From the NCBI GenBank assembly GCA_030426685.1, contig JAUHYC010000012.1, positions 1-64,000 on the forward strand: a DNA stretch of 64,000 nt, read 5' to 3'. The notes under the pieces were generated by a model. That model did no database searches, was not told the DNA's origin, and saw only the letters and a program-made list of their open reading frames with translations. Below are positions 44,394 to 53,625 of the stretch, piece after piece. Both the position numbers and the translations under genes were made by a program. Positions within the stretch are counted from its first letter, which is position 1, and each line of letters opens with the position of its first letter. The DNA is from Alphaproteobacteria bacterium (GTDB lineage Bacteria > Pseudomonadota > Alphaproteobacteria > Rhodobacterales > Rhodobacteraceae).

Positions 44394-45013
44394 TCACCTC
44401 GGGCTTCATCGCGATCTGGTTCGCCTGGCTGATGGCCGGAGGATCTCCGGGCCCCGCCACGATGGGCATTGCCGGCACCGCGATGAACGAGGGCCGCACC
44501 GCTGGCCTGGCCTTTGCGCTGGGCATCTGTGCAGGCTCTGCCGCTTGGGGCATCGCCGCTGCATTGGGGCTGTCGGCCATCATGTTGGCCAATGTCTGGG
44601 TGTTCGAGGTGATCCGCTATATCGGCGTCGCCTATTTGGGTTGGCTGGCGTTCAAAGCCCTGCGCCGCGCCCTGTCTTCGGATGAGGTCGCATTGGGCAA
44701 GCCGGTCACCGGCTCGCTGGGCACGATTTTTGCCAAGGGCGCGGCCATCCACCTGACCAACCCCAAGGCGATCCTCAGCTGGGGGTCAATCTACGCCATC
44801 GCCGCCCCCAATGACGCCAGCCTTGCCATGCTGCTGGGCTATTTCGCGATGCTCTATGCGGGCTCGCTGCTGACCTTCCTCGGCTACGCCTTCCTGTTCT
44901 CCTCCGCCCGCATGGTGAACGCCTATCGCCGCGCCCGCCGCTGGTTCGATTTCGCCTTTGCCGGGTTCTTCGGCGTGGCCAGCTACAAGATTCTGACAGT
45001 GAGGTTATCATGA
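44390..45013 (+). CDS. LysE/RhtB-family exporter (second copy)
   Basis: 207 residues from the ATG at 44390, which overlaps the first copy's stop (ATGA). AWLMAGGSPGPATMGIAGTAMNEGRTAGLAFALG and KGAAIHLTNPKAILSWGSIYAI match the family. The two copies are clearly diverged, so the duplication is old or they were recruited separately. Overlaps the following oxidoreductase by 4 bp. Confidence 0.88.
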   Translation: MITSGFIAIWFAWLMAGGSPGPATMGIAGTAMNEGRTAGLAFALGICAGSAAWGIAAALGLSAIMLANVWVFEVIRYIGVAYLGWLAFKALRRALSSDEVALGKPVTGSLGTIFAKGAAIHLTNPKAILSWGSIYAIAAPNDASLAMLLGYFAMLYAGSLLTFLGYAFLFSSARMVNAYRRARRWFDFAFAGFFGVASYKILTVRLS

Positions 45014-45987
45014 GGGCCGTTTCCTATCGCAGCTTTGGGGCCGCATCCGATGTCCTTGAGCTTGTCGACCTGCCCACACCCGACCCCGCCCCGGGCGAGG
45101 TTCTAGTCCGCGTTCATGCCAGCGGCATCAACCCGTCCGACGTCAAGCTGCGCGGCGGTGCACGACCGGGCGCGGTGATGCAATACCCGGTGGTCATTCC
45201 CCATTCAGACGGGGCCGGAGTGATTGAGGCGGTGGGTGAGGGGGTCGACCCCGCCCGCGTGGGTCAGCGCGTCTGGATCTGGAATGGCCAATGGCAACGC
45301 GCCTTTGGCACGGCGGCGGAATACATTGCGCTGCCCTCCGATCAGGCCGTGTACCTGCCCGATACCACCAGCTTTGCCGAAGGCGCCTGCTTCGGCATCC
45401 CGGCGATGACCGCATGGTACGCGCTTTTTGCCGATGGCCCGATCACCGACCAGACCGTCCTTGTCACCGGCGGTGCGGGTACGGTCGGACGCTATGCCTG
45501 CCAGATGGCCGCTCTGGGCGGCGCGCGGGTGATCACCACCGTCAGTTCCGAGGAGAAAGCCGCGCATTCCGGCGCTTCCGATTGGATTAACTATCGCACC
45601 CAAGACGTGACCGACGCCGTGATGGACCTGACCGACGGCGCAGGCGTCGATCGTATTGTCGAGGTTGATTTCGCCGCCAATCAGGCCGCATCCCTGTCGC
45701 TGATCCGCCCGGGCGGCACCATCGCCAGCTATGCCTCGGCCTCACAAATGAAGCCCGAACTGGATTTCTATGGCTTCATGTTCAAAAACATCCACCTGCA
45801 TATGCTGATCGTCTACCAACTCGACGCCGCCGCCCGGCGCCGCGGCGAGGCACAACTGGGCCAGTGGCTGGAACAAGGCGCACTGTCCCACGCTGTCGTC
45901 CCCGGTGGAGCGCTGCAGGACGCAGCGAGCGCCCACCAGATGGTCGAGGCCGGGCAAAAGCTGGGCACTGTGGTGCTGGAGGTCTGA
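45010..45987 (+). CDS. Zinc-independent MDR oxidoreductase (quinone reductase-like)
   Basis: 325 residues. GroES-like N-terminal domain ([22 protein letters not shown]) and a Rossmann domain with [20 protein letters not shown] (NADP loop, about residues 153-172). The Cys ligands of zinc alcohol dehydrogenases are missing. Likely NADPH-dependent reduction of quinones or enals. Coupled to the LysE gene upstream; acpS follows one base after the stop. Confidence 0.86.
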   Translation: MRAVSYRSFGAASDVLELVDLPTPDPAPGEVLVRVHASGINPSDVKLRGGARPGAVMQYPVVIPHSDGAGVIEAVGEGVDPARVGQRVWIWNGQWQRAFGTAAEYIALPSDQAVYLPDTTSFAEGACFGIPAMTAWYALFADGPITDQTVLVTGGAGTVGRYACQMAALGGARVITTVSSEEKAAHSGASDWINYRTQDVTDAVMDLTDGAGVDRIVEVDFAANQAASLSLIRPGGTIASYASASQMKPELDFYGFMFKNIHLHMLIVYQLDAAARRRGEAQLGQWLEQGALSHAVVPGGALQDAASAHQMVEAGQKLGTVVLEV

Positions 45988-45988
45988 G

Positions 45989-46408
45989 ATGATCCTCGGC
46001 ATCGGCACCGACCTCGCCAATATCGACCGCATCCAAGGCACGCTCGACCGGTTCGGCGACCGGTTCCGCAACCGTGTCTTCACCGAGATAGAGCAGCGCA
46101 AGGCCGAACGCCGCGCCGATACCGCAGGCACCTATGCCAAGCGCTGGGCCGCGAAAGAGGCGTGCTCGAAAGCCTTGGGCACCGGCCTGCGCATGGGCAT
46201 CGCGTGGAAAGACATGGCCGTGACCAACCTGCGCACCGGCCAACCCGTCATGCACGTGACTGGCTGGGCCGCCGAACGCCTCAAGGAAATGACCCCCGAA
46301 GGGCATGAGGCCATCATCCACGTCACCCTGACCGACGATCACCCCTGGGCGCAGGCCTTTGTGGTGATAGAGGCGCGCCCGCTTCACGAAGCACCCGCAC
46401 GGCCTTGA
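45989..46408 (+). CDS. acpS: Holo-[acyl-carrier-protein] synthase
   Basis: 139 residues. Transfers phosphopantetheine from CoA to [39 protein letters not shown] (Mg site Asp8) and [17 protein letters not shown] (Glu of WAAKEA) are diagnostic. In many proteobacteria acpS directly follows pdxJ; here three genes lie between. Confidence 0.96.
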   Translation: MILGIGTDLANIDRIQGTLDRFGDRFRNRVFTEIEQRKAERRADTAGTYAKRWAAKEACSKALGTGLRMGIAWKDMAVTNLRTGQPVMHVTGWAAERLKEMTPEGHEAIIHVTLTDDHPWAQAFVVIEARPLHEAPARP

Positions 46409-46467
46409 CTTGCCCCCAACACCCCCGCATGTAGCAGCCCAACCACGCATAGACTGGAGAGAGCAGT

Positions 46468-47304
46468 ATGGCCGAGGAAGCCAAATCCGGAAACGCCGTC
46501 TGGGAGACGATCAAAACCATCGTCTACGCCTTGCTGATCGCGGGCGTTTTCCGCACCCTGTTCTTTCAGCCGTTCTGGATTCCGTCGGGCTCGATGAAAC
46601 AGACCCTGCTGATCGGGGATTTCCTCTTCGTCAACAAGATGGTCTACGGCTATTCCTACGCTTCCTGCCCCAGCCTGATCATCCCCAGTGTCGGCCTGAA
46701 TATCGATGCCGAGGATATCTGCGGCTGGATGCAGGGCGACAACACCCGCCTTCTGGGCGGTGAGCCCGAGCGCGGCGATGTCATCGTCTTCCGCCATCCG
46801 GTCACGGGCCGCGACTATATCAAGCGCCTGATCGGAATGCCGGGGGATCGTATCCAGCTCCGCCAGGGTCAGATCATCCTGAACGGAACTGCGGTACCGC
46901 AACAACCCGATGGCGTGTTCACCGAAATCGCCGAACCGCAAGGCCCGCAACGCCTGCGCCCGCGCTGTTCAAACGGCCCCGTTGGTATTGGTGGCGAATG
47001 CGAAAAAAACCGCCTGATCGAAACCCTCCCCAACGGCGTTTCCTATGACGTGCTGAATATCGGCAATCAGGGCTCGGACAATACCGGCATCTACACGGTG
47101 CCCGAAGGCCATTATTTCTTCATGGGCGACAACCGCGACAATTCCGCCGACAGCCGCCTGCCGCAATCCGCCGGGGGTGTTGGCTTTGTGCCCTATGAAA
47201 ACCTGATCGGCCGCGCCGACCGGATCATGTTCTCGTCCGCTGGCCGGTCCATGCTGTTCTTCTGGACATGGCGCGGCGATCGCTTCTTCAAGGCGGTCAA
47301 TTGA
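46468..47304 (+). CDS. lepB: Signal peptidase I
   Basis: 278 residues. One N-terminal membrane helix ([17 protein letters not shown]), catalytic Ser42 in [14 protein letters not shown] and catalytic Lys119 in [14 protein letters not shown]; the C-terminal block is [14 protein letters not shown]. The central insertion has three cysteines and more, possibly forming disulfides in the periplasm (ASCPSL, DICGWM, PRCSNG, GGECEK). Confidence 0.96.
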   Translation: MAEEAKSGNAVWETIKTIVYALLIAGVFRTLFFQPFWIPSGSMKQTLLIGDFLFVNKMVYGYSYASCPSLIIPSVGLNIDAEDICGWMQGDNTRLLGGEPERGDVIVFRHPVTGRDYIKRLIGMPGDRIQLRQGQIILNGTAVPQQPDGVFTEIAEPQGPQRLRPRCSNGPVGIGGECEKNRLIETLPNGVSYDVLNIGNQGSDNTGIYTVPEGHYFFMGDNRDNSADSRLPQSAGGVGFVPYENLIGRADRIMFSSAGRSMLFFWTWRGDRFFKAVN

Positions 47305-47981
47305 AGCTATCGGCTGACATAAAGGCGTTCCAGCAGCGGTTGGGGTATGAATTCTCTGACCCTGAACTGCTGGTGCGCGCGCTGACCCACGGCTCGGTCT
47401 CCTCGCCCACGCGCCCCGATAATCAGCGGCTCGAGTTTCTGGGTGACCGCGTGCTGGGCCTCGTCATGGCCACGGCACTGCTTGAGGCCGACAAGAAAGC
47501 CTCCGAAGGGCAACTGGCGCCGCGTTTCAACGCATTGGTGCGCAAAGAGGCCTGCGCCGATGTCGCCCGCCAGATCGATCTGGGCGCGGTGCTGAAACTG
47601 GGCCGGTCCGAGATGCTGTCGGGTGGCCGCCGCAAACAGGCCCTGCTGGGGGACGCAATGGAGGCCGTCATCGCCGCCATCTACCGCGATGCCGGGTTCG
47701 AAGCCGCCCGCGACGTGATCCTCGCCCTCTGGGGCGACCGCATCCACAAGGTCGAGGCCGACGCCCGCGACGCCAAAACCGCATTGCAGGAATGGGCGCA
47801 GGCGCGGGGCCAGAAACCGCCCGCTTATGTCGAGGTCAAACGCACCGGCCCCGACCACGCCCCGATCTTCACCATCGCCGCCCGCCTACAGGACGGTACC
47901 GAGGCGCAGGCCACTGCAGGTTCCAAGCGACAGGCTGAGCAGGCGGCCGCGAAGGCATTGCTGGACTCCCTGACACAATAG
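47301..47981 (+). CDS. rnc: Ribonuclease III
   Basis: 226 residues from the TTG at 47301, whose last two bases start the lepB stop (TTGA overlap). Nuclease signature [16 protein letters not shown] with the catalytic acids, and [17 protein letters not shown]-terminal double-stranded RNA-binding domain from about residue 155 ([18 protein letters not shown]). Processes rRNA precursors. In most proteobacteria era follows directly; here it is 1.6 kb away. Confidence 0.95.
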   Translation: MKLSADIKAFQQRLGYEFSDPELLVRALTHGSVSSPTRPDNQRLEFLGDRVLGLVMATALLEADKKASEGQLAPRFNALVRKEACADVARQIDLGAVLKLGRSEMLSGGRRKQALLGDAMEAVIAAIYRDAGFEAARDVILALWGDRIHKVEADARDAKTALQEWAQARGQKPPAYVEVKRTGPDHAPIFTIAARLQDGTEAQATAGSKRQAEQAAAKALLDSLTQ

Positions 47982-48026
47982 CCCACCCTCCAAAGCAGGA
48001 TCCGCTTTTCATCTGGCCATAAATAT

Positions 48027-48054
48027 CTCGGGGGGTGTGGGGGGCTGGCCCCCC
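48027..48054. repeat. Hairpin repeat downstream of rnc
   Basis: After TATCTCGGGGGGTGTG a stem GGGGGG / CCCCCC (48039-48054) closes on a 4-base loop. Similar TCGGGGGG...G-run/C-run elements are, in my experience, common after genes in Rhodobacterales. It lies between the convergent rnc and multicopper oxidase genes and may serve as a bidirectional transcript end. Confidence 0.5.
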
Positions 48055-48089
48055 ATACGGTCGGATTGGCGCAGCCAATTCGAAACCTC

Positions 48090-49466
48090 TCAAACCACCC
48101 GAATGAACCCGGTCAGCCCGGTTTTCTGATGCTCGATCACATGGCAATGAAACGCCCAATCGCCGGGATTGTCCGCGACCAGAGCAATCTCGACCATCTC
48201 ATCCTTCAACAGCAGCATGGTATCCGTCACTAAAGGTGGCAGCCTGCGCAGGTTCGACTTGATTGGCACAAAGGCCAACCCATGCAGATGGATCGGATGC
48301 AGGTTGGGCGATTCATTCCGCAGCCGCAGAACATAGCTTTTGCCCCGCTCCAGCGTGGCCAGGGGCCCCACATTCTGTGCCGCATCACCGGGCCACGGCA
48401 TGCGATTGATTGACCAGAAATTATACCCCAGCGAGCCACAGAACCCGTTGTTCGGCGCGCCACCCTCGGGCGTCCAGCCAAAGACAAACTCATGCAGTTC
48501 GGCGCTGCTTAGATCGGGCCGGGCTATGGGGTTCCTGGTCAGCGGTTTCAGCTCACGCAAATCCCGCGCCACTGACGCACCAACCACCCGCAACCCGGCC
48601 ATGGACCGCAGCGGCTGACCGGGCAGCTTTGCCATCAGGTTCACGGCCTGGCCTTCGCCCTCCGGCATCCTCACCGCAAAATCGACTCGCTGGCCGGGGC
48701 CAAGCAGCAGCGGCGCCTCTGCGCTGGGTAACGGCACGACCACATCCACCGGATGGCCATCCCACGCAATGATCCGGGCCTCGGCAGTATCAAGGTTCAG
48801 CTTGTAAATCCGCGTCGTATCAGTGTTGACGACCCGCAACCGTACCAACCCTCCGGCGGCGTGATCGTAAACAGGACGTCGCCGCCAGTTCGCCGTGTGC
48901 ACATTGCCAAACGTCCCGGCCCGCGCCGCGCCGCGCGGCGTAAAGGCGGGCAGAAACGCGCCGTCCTCATCCAACCGGAAGTCACGCAGATTAATCACCT
49001 GCTCGCTGTCGAAACCGGGGTCTTCGGCCTCGGCAATCACCATGACCCCTGTCAACCCGTGGGCCATCTGCGCCATTGTCATGCAATGGGGATGGTACCA
49101 ATAGGTGCCCGCATCCGGAGGGGTGAATTCATAGTCGAACGCCTCACCTTCACCCATCGGCATCTGGGTCAGATAGGGCACCCCGTCCATCTTGTTGGCG
49201 ATCCGAAGCCCGTGCCAATGCATCGCCGTATAGTCGGGCAGGGTATTGCGCACCTTCAGCCGCATCTCCTCGCCCTGCGTGCCATAAAGAACCGGAGGTG
49301 GCGCGTTAGGGGACAGGCTGACCATGCCTTCGGTCACCTGATCGCGCAGGGCGAAGCTTGCGGGCTGGATCACCAGCTCTTGCGGCCCTGACGCCAGCCC
49401 AAGCCCACCCAGACCCATCGTACCTGCAGCAGCCCCGCTGCCCAAAAGAAACTCCCGACGTTTCAT
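48090..49466 (-). CDS. Multicopper oxidase, Tat-exported
   Basis: 458 residues. Twin-arginine signal MKRREFLLGSGAAAG, so folded with copper before export. Four copper motifs: HWHG (83-86), WYHPHC (H125, H127), HPIHLHG and HCHVIEHQKTG in the C-terminal domain. The axial type-1 position appears to be Leu rather than Met, which in other oxidases goes with higher redox potential. CueO-like Met-rich segments are short (MTMAQMAHG). Candidate roles are Cu(I) or Mn(II) oxidation or phenol oxidation. It is on the opposite strand, splitting rnc from era. Confidence 0.88.
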   Translation of the reverse strand: MKRREFLLGSGAAAGTMGLGGLGLASGPQELVIQPASFALRDQVTEGMVSLSPNAPPPVLYGTQGEEMRLKVRNTLPDYTAMHWHGLRIANKMDGVPYLTQMPMGEGEAFDYEFTPPDAGTYWYHPHCMTMAQMAHGLTGVMVIAEAEDPGFDSEQVINLRDFRLDEDGAFLPAFTPRGAARAGTFGNVHTANWRRRPVYDHAAGGLVRLRVVNTDTTRIYKLNLDTAEARIIAWDGHPVDVVVPLPSAEAPLLLGPGQRVDFAVRMPEGEGQAVNLMAKLPGQPLRSMAGLRVVGASVARDLRELKPLTRNPIARPDLSSAELHEFVFGWTPEGGAPNNGFCGSLGYNFWSINRMPWPGDAAQNVGPLATLERGKSYVLRLRNESPNLHPIHLHGLAFVPIKSNLRRLPPLVTDTMLLLKDEMVEIALVADNPGDWAFHCHVIEHQKTGLTGFIRVV

Positions 49467-49624
49467 ATCTTGTCTCACTGAAAGGAGGATCGCCTGGCTG
49501 GGATTGGCGTGGCGCATCACGTTGGTGCCACCCCCGGCGCAGGGCCGCAATGCGACAAATCCCTCTGGCCCGTCCCGGCATTCTGCTATAGGGGTGCGCA
49601 CTTGCAACCAGGATCGCAGGACAC

Positions 49625-50533
49625 ATGAGCACACGCGCCGGATTTATCGCCCTGATCGGAGAGCCCAACGCGGGCAAATCCACCCTTCTGAACCGCATGG
49701 TCGGGGCCAAGGTCTCGATCGTGACGCACAAGGTGCAGACCACGCGCGCCCGCATTCGCGGCGTCGCGATGGAGGGTGACGCGCAGCTGGTGTTTGTGGA
49801 CACGCCGGGTCTGTTCAAACCCCGCCGCCGCCTGGACCGCGCCATGGTCGCCGCCGCCTGGGGCGGCGCTGCGGATGCCGATGTGGTCGTGCTGATGGTC
49901 GAGGCCCATCGCGGCATCACCGAAGGGGTCGAACGCATCCTCGAAGGCTTGGACGAGATCGGACAGGGCCGGACCATCGCGCTGGCGATCAACAAGATCG
50001 ACAAGGTGCCCTCCGAGAAACTGCTGGCGCTGACCAGCGATCTGAACGCCCGCTACCCTTTTGCCGAGACCTTCATGATCTCGGCCGAAAAAGGCCACGG
50101 CATCGACGACCTGCGCAAATGGCTCGCCTCGGAACTGCCCGAAGGTCCGTGGCTCTACCCCGAAGACCAGATCGCCGATCTGCCCCTGCGCATGATCGCC
50201 GCCGAGATGACGCGCGAGAAACTGACCCTGCGCCTGCATCAGGAACTGCCCTATCAGCTCACCGTCGAGACCGAGAACTGGGAAGAGCGCAAGGACGGCT
50301 CGGCCAAGATCGATCAGGTCATCTATGTCATGCGTGACGGCCACAAGGGCATCGTACTGGGCAAACGTGGCGAGACGATCAAGGCGGTCAGTCAGGCGGC
50401 GCGGGCGGAACTGGAAGAATTTCTCGACCGCAAGATCCACCTGTTCCTGCAGGTGAAAGTCCGGCCAAACTGGCTGGAAGAATCCGAGCGCTACTCGGAA
50501 ATGGGTCTGGATTTCAAAGACGGCAACGCATGA
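49625..50533 (+). CDS. era: GTPase Era
   Basis: 302 residues. Ribosome-assembly GTPase: G1 GEPNAGKSTLLN, G3 DTPGLF, G4 NKID, and a C-terminal KH domain (VRPNWLEESERYSEMGLDF and GKRGETIKAVSQAARAELEEF) that binds the 3' end of 16S rRNA. The upstream gap to the oxidase has a -10-like GCTATAGG near 49585, so era probably has its own promoter here. Confidence 0.97.
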   Translation: MSTRAGFIALIGEPNAGKSTLLNRMVGAKVSIVTHKVQTTRARIRGVAMEGDAQLVFVDTPGLFKPRRRLDRAMVAAAWGGAADADVVVLMVEAHRGITEGVERILEGLDEIGQGRTIALAINKIDKVPSEKLLALTSDLNARYPFAETFMISAEKGHGIDDLRKWLASELPEGPWLYPEDQIADLPLRMIAAEMTREKLTLRLHQELPYQLTVETENWEERKDGSAKIDQVIYVMRDGHKGIVLGKRGETIKAVSQAARAELEEFLDRKIHLFLQVKVRPNWLEESERYSEMGLDFKDGNA

Positions 50534-50542
50534 CGTCGGCCA

Positions 50543-50563
50543 AGAATTTTCGACGAAAATTCT
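50543..50563. repeat. AT-rich palindrome after era
   Basis: AGAATTTTC-GAC-GAAAATTCT: a perfect 9-bp inverted repeat, 10 bases after the era stop. It stands out as AT-rich in GC-rich surroundings. Could form a stem in the era-DUF1491 mRNA; I recall similar elements in Rhodobacterales intergenic DNA. Confidence 0.6.
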
Positions 50564-50588
50564 CGCGCAGAACACAGAGGGCTGTGCC

Positions 50589-50918
50589 ATGACCCGGCTG
50601 ACGGCAGAATTCTGGGTCCACGCCTATCTGGCGCGGCTGCGGTTTCAGGATATCCCCGGTTTTGTCGTCACCCACGGGGACGACACCGCAGGCGCAGTTC
50701 TGGTCAAGCTCAACACGCTGGATGGTCAGGCTATCGCCTTCCAACGCAGTTTTGATCTGATGAGCGGCGATCGCAAATGGGTGGAGCTGTCCAGCGGTCC
50801 CGAGGCTGATGTGGATTCAGCCATCCAGCGCCAACGCAGCTTTGATCCCGACCTCTGGGTGATCGAGGTCGAGGACCGGCAGGGCCGGCATCTTCTGGGC
50901 GAAGAGGGGCTGGATTAG
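50589..50918 (+). CDS. DUF1491 family protein
   Basis: 109 residues. RLTAEFWVHAYLARLRFQDIPGFVVTHGDDTAGAVLVKLNTLDGQ and FDPDLWVIEVEDRQGRHLL are the family blocks. Alphaproteobacterial protein of unknown function, often next to era/recO. Cytosolic; no catalytic motif evident. Confidence 0.82.
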   Translation: MTRLTAEFWVHAYLARLRFQDIPGFVVTHGDDTAGAVLVKLNTLDGQAIAFQRSFDLMSGDRKWVELSSGPEADVDSAIQRQRSFDPDLWVIEVEDRQGRHLLGEEGLD

Positions 50919-51023
50919 CCCGCTGTTCAACGGGTCTTGGTCACTCGGGCCAAAGCGTTTACTTTATCCGCACAATGTCGGTGGGGACCGGCGTATCGTT
51001 CCTACAGATAACGGGGGCAGCTC

Positions 51024-51347
51024 GTGGCTGAGACACTCGCTGAAAAGCTGGAAAAATCGGACCTTGGTCACTGGATGCAGCGGTTTGAGGGCTTCATGGT
51101 CTTTATCGGCGTTGTCGGCCCCTTTGCCACGCTGCCGCAACTTATCAAGCTGTACTTCACGCATTCACAACACGCGACCGGCCAGTCCCTGCTGTCCTGG
51201 TCGCTTTATGCCGCGCTGTCGTTTTTGTGGTTCGCCTATGGGCTGGTGGTCGGCAAGCTGCCCATCTATGTGGGCAATGGCATCTCGATGGTGCTGAACA
51301 TTCTGATGGTTCTGGGCATCCTGATCCACGCCGGTATGACCTATTGA
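51024..51347 (+). CDS. PQ-loop (SemiSWEET-like) membrane protein
   Basis: 107 residues, three helices. The PQ motif is in VGPFATLPQLIKLYFTHSQHATGQSLLSW; helix 3 is ISMVLNILMVLGILIHAG. A three-helix unit of this size matches SemiSWEET sugar transporters, which dimerise, but the substrate is not known. GTG start. An amphipathic lead of about 20 residues precedes helix 1. Confidence 0.8.
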   Translation: MAETLAEKLEKSDLGHWMQRFEGFMVFIGVVGPFATLPQLIKLYFTHSQHATGQSLLSWSLYAALSFLWFAYGLVVGKLPIYVGNGISMVLNILMVLGILIHAGMTY

Positions 51348-51376
51348 CCAGCCGCCATGGTCAGGGTGCCAAGACC

Positions 51377-51682
51377 TCACCAACCGCCGCTTTTGAGCGT
51401 GACATCGTGCCCTGTGGTGGTCAAAGTCTCACCGGCGAATTGCTTCACTTTCGGCGCAAAGGCCTGAAAATAGGGTTGTGACTGCACATGGGCCAGGGTT
51501 TCGGCACTGTCCCAGCGGCCCCAGTGAAACCGGGTGACACCATCATCTGCCACAGCAACCTGATAGGTGAATTTTCCCGCCGCCTCCGGATCGCCGTCGA
51601 TGGCCTCGATAAACGTGCGGATGGCGGCCAGCCATTCGGCCTCGTCACCGTCATACCGGTATGAGATTGTGATGCCCCGCAT
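51377..51682 (-). CDS. ABM-domain putative quinol monooxygenase
   Basis: 101 residues. RGITISYRYDGDEAEWLAAIRTFIEAI and VTRFHWGRWDSAETLAHVQSQPYFQAFAPKVKQFAG; a dimeric alpha+beta barrel fold by family. Different from the ABM gene at 24 kb. A perfect 16-bp AT-rich palindrome lies 16 bases upstream of the ATG, with an AGGGAGCGG ribosome-binding site between them. Confidence 0.7.
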   Translation of the reverse strand: MRGITISYRYDGDEAEWLAAIRTFIEAIDGDPEAAGKFTYQVAVADDGVTRFHWGRWDSAETLAHVQSQPYFQAFAPKVKQFAGETLTTTGHDVTLKSGGW

Positions 51683-51697
51683 AATCCCGCTCCCTGT

Positions 51698-51713
51698 TTA
51701 ACAATATTGTTAA
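51698..51713. promoter_or_regulatory. Operator candidate: TTAACAATATTGTTAA
   Basis: A perfect 16-bp palindrome without spacer, 16-31 bases before the ATG of the ABM gene and about 95 bases before recO. Position and symmetry fit a dimeric repressor site at the ABM promoter; the protein is unknown. Confidence 0.55.
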
Positions 51714-51807
51714 TTAACTGCAGGAATGCCCGCGAGTCAAGTTTTCGCGGTTGCGGCTGCCCCCTCTGCCGGGCCAATCTGGACATGAAAAACAGCATGA
51801 GGCCCCA

Positions 51808-52533
51808 TTGGACTGGCGTGATCACGGCATACTTCTGACCGCTCGCGGCCACGGTGAGACGGCGGCGATTATCGAGGTCTTTACCGAAGCCCATGGCCGC
51901 CATGCCGGTGTGGTGCGTGGTGGTGCCAGCCGCAAGATCGCACCCATTCTCCAGCCCGGCGCGCAGCTGGACGTGCTCTGGCGCGCGCGGCTTGAGGAGC
52001 ATCTGGGCACCTTTCAGGTCGAACCCCTGCGCTCGCGCGCTGCAGCGGCGTTTTCGGGGCGGCTGGCGCTGGCCGGGTTGAACGCGGTGGTGGCACTTCT
52101 GTCATTCAGCCTGCCCGAACGCGAACCGCATCCGGCGATCTACAAACAGACCGAGCAGTTGATGGACCTGCTGGGGCAGGATGAAATCTGGCCGCTGGCC
52201 TATCTGCGCTGGGAGCTTGCCCTGCTCGAAGAACTGGGATTCGGCCTTGACCTCTCGACCTGCGCGGTGACCGGAAAAACCGAGGGGTTGGTCTATGTCT
52301 CCCCCAAATCAGGCCGGGCGGTCAGCGCCGAAGGGGCCGGAGAATGGGCCGACAAGCTGCTGCCGCTGCCCCCCTGCCTGCGTGGTGAAGGCGCTGCCCC
52401 GGATGCCGAGATTGCCGATGCTCTGCGCACGACGGGCTATTTTCTGGAACATCATCTGGCCCCGTCTCTCGGCCACACACCGCCACCTGAAGCCCGCGCG
52501 CGGTTTGTGGCGCAATTCAGTCGGCGGCTTTGA
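51808..52533 (+). CDS. recO: DNA repair protein RecO
   Basis: 241 residues from the TTG at 51808, giving the family start (M)[38 protein letters not shown]; no ATG is in frame nearby and a GAGG precedes the TTG. OB fold N-terminal, helical C-terminal; the zinc-site Cys set is reduced (STCAVTGK only), as in other alphaproteobacteria. Loads RecA with RecR. The end overlaps the convergent META gene by 17 bp. Confidence 0.92.
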   Translation: MDWRDHGILLTARGHGETAAIIEVFTEAHGRHAGVVRGGASRKIAPILQPGAQLDVLWRARLEEHLGTFQVEPLRSRAAAAFSGRLALAGLNAVVALLSFSLPEREPHPAIYKQTEQLMDLLGQDEIWPLAYLRWELALLEELGFGLDLSTCAVTGKTEGLVYVSPKSGRAVSAEGAGEWADKLLPLPPCLRGEGAAPDAEIADALRTTGYFLEHHLAPSLGHTPPPEARARFVAQFSRRL

Positions 52534-52912
52534 ACACCATCTCGTGCCCATCCTCATCGCGCAGGATCAGCACGTCGCCCGAGACCTCGGATTGCGTCAT
52601 CGCCATGAGTGCGGCAAAATACATCCCCTCGGCTTCCAGCCCGGTACAGGCGGCGCGGGTCGCCGCCAGATCGGCGATCTCGAACCACGGATAGGGCGCG
52701 TTCAAGGTGCCGGTGTAGCTGTTGCAGGGGGCGTTGCCCTCGATCCGACCTTCTTCGGGAAAGCGTAAAAGGGCGCTTGCTTCAAAGGGCTGGCCATCAA
52801 TCTCCTGCAGCGCCCATGTCCGATCCGCCGCGCCATAGGCGGCAACGGATTCGTCCTTGTCGCATTGAAACAGCGCCAAGAGGGGCAGGATCAGGGCCAG
52901 ACGCATCATCAC
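52517..52912 (-). CDS. META-domain (HslJ-like) lipoprotein
   Basis: 131 residues. Signal with lipobox LALFQC; META domain seen as [38 protein letters not shown], where the N-x-x-x-G/C-N-x-Y pattern is typical, and [19 protein letters not shown]. Probably periplasmic and lipid-anchored. META proteins in enterobacteria relate to heat shock and novobiocin resistance; the role here is unknown. Confidence 0.82.
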   Translation of the reverse strand: MMMRLALILPLLALFQCDKDESVAAYGAADRTWALQEIDGQPFEASALLRFPEEGRIEGNAPCNSYTGTLNAPYPWFEIADLAATRAACTGLEAEGMYFAALMAMTQSEVSGDVLILRDEDGHEMVFKAAD

Positions 52913-52921
52913 AATGTCCTA

Positions 52922-53464
52922 TCAATAAGGGTTAACGCCAGTGATCAGCTCTTCCCGTACCTCAAGACGCGGTCGCCAGTTGTACTTGGTGTCCTCACGC
53001 ACCTGATCCCAGAACAGCACACCACTGTTGCGCCACGGGTCGAGGATGATGCCCTCGGACATCGGGTCTCCCTTGGCGCTGATCAGGGCTGAGTGATGAA
53101 TGATCCGGAACGCTGTCGGCGGGGATGTGACCCAATGCAGATCAAGCGTCTGGAAGTTCTCCTGCCGCAGGCGCGTGGTCATGGCTTGCGCCCAGTCGTT
53201 GCACAGACCACGCTCGCGAAATCCATTGTGGATCTTGGCGTTGTGAATGATCGCCGGATCGGTGACATTCCAATCCCGTTTGAGCTGGCTTGAATAGGAA
53301 TAAGAAATCTCGGCTGCCCGCCGCGCCTCGGCAGGGTCAACCCGGGGTCCGAGCTTCTGGATGGCCTGCGCCAGTTGGTCGACATCATTGGGGCCGCTAG
53401 TGGGGGCCATGGCACACCCGGCGAGGGCCAGACAGGTGGCCAGAATTGCGACGATGATTCTCAC
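52922..53464 (-). CDS. Putative lipoprotein, function unknown
   Basis: 180 residues from the GTG at 53464, which has an AGAGGAGA site; the frame runs further upstream without a start signal. Lipobox LAGC in VRIIVAILATCLALAGCAMAP. The mature part has AAEISYSYSSQLKRDWN, NGFRERGLCNDWAQAMTTRL and HHSALISAKGDPMSEGIILDPWRNSGVLFWD: Cys/Trp and His blocks resembling transglutaminase-like papain folds (C...H...D order), which I suggest only tentatively. Confidence 0.62.
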   Translation of the reverse strand: MRIIVAILATCLALAGCAMAPTSGPNDVDQLAQAIQKLGPRVDPAEARRAAEISYSYSSQLKRDWNVTDPAIIHNAKIHNGFRERGLCNDWAQAMTTRLRQENFQTLDLHWVTSPPTAFRIIHHSALISAKGDPMSEGIILDPWRNSGVLFWDQVREDTKYNWRPRLEVREELITGVNPY

Positions 53465-53575
53465 GCTCGAGTCTCCTCTGACCAACATGCAGGTCGGTTC
53501 TGTTTTCTGCCGTTTAACCGATTCCCGCGCGTGATCCGAGAGGGAAGTTACATACCCCGGACGGCAAATCAGAGT

Positions 53576-53623
53576 TGTACAACTCGGAAGATCCGGCTCT
53601 TTGGGCATGTACAACACGGAAGA
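53576..53623. repeat. 16-bp direct repeat, 32-bp period
   Basis: TGTACAACTCGGAAGA (53576-53591) and TGTACAACACGGAAGA (53608-53623) differ at one base. The first copy is also inside the 14-bp palindrome GAGTTGTACAACTC (53572-53585). They lie 110-160 bases upstream of the lipoprotein start, just before the mcd terminator. Confidence 0.75.
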
Positions 53624-53625
53624 CA

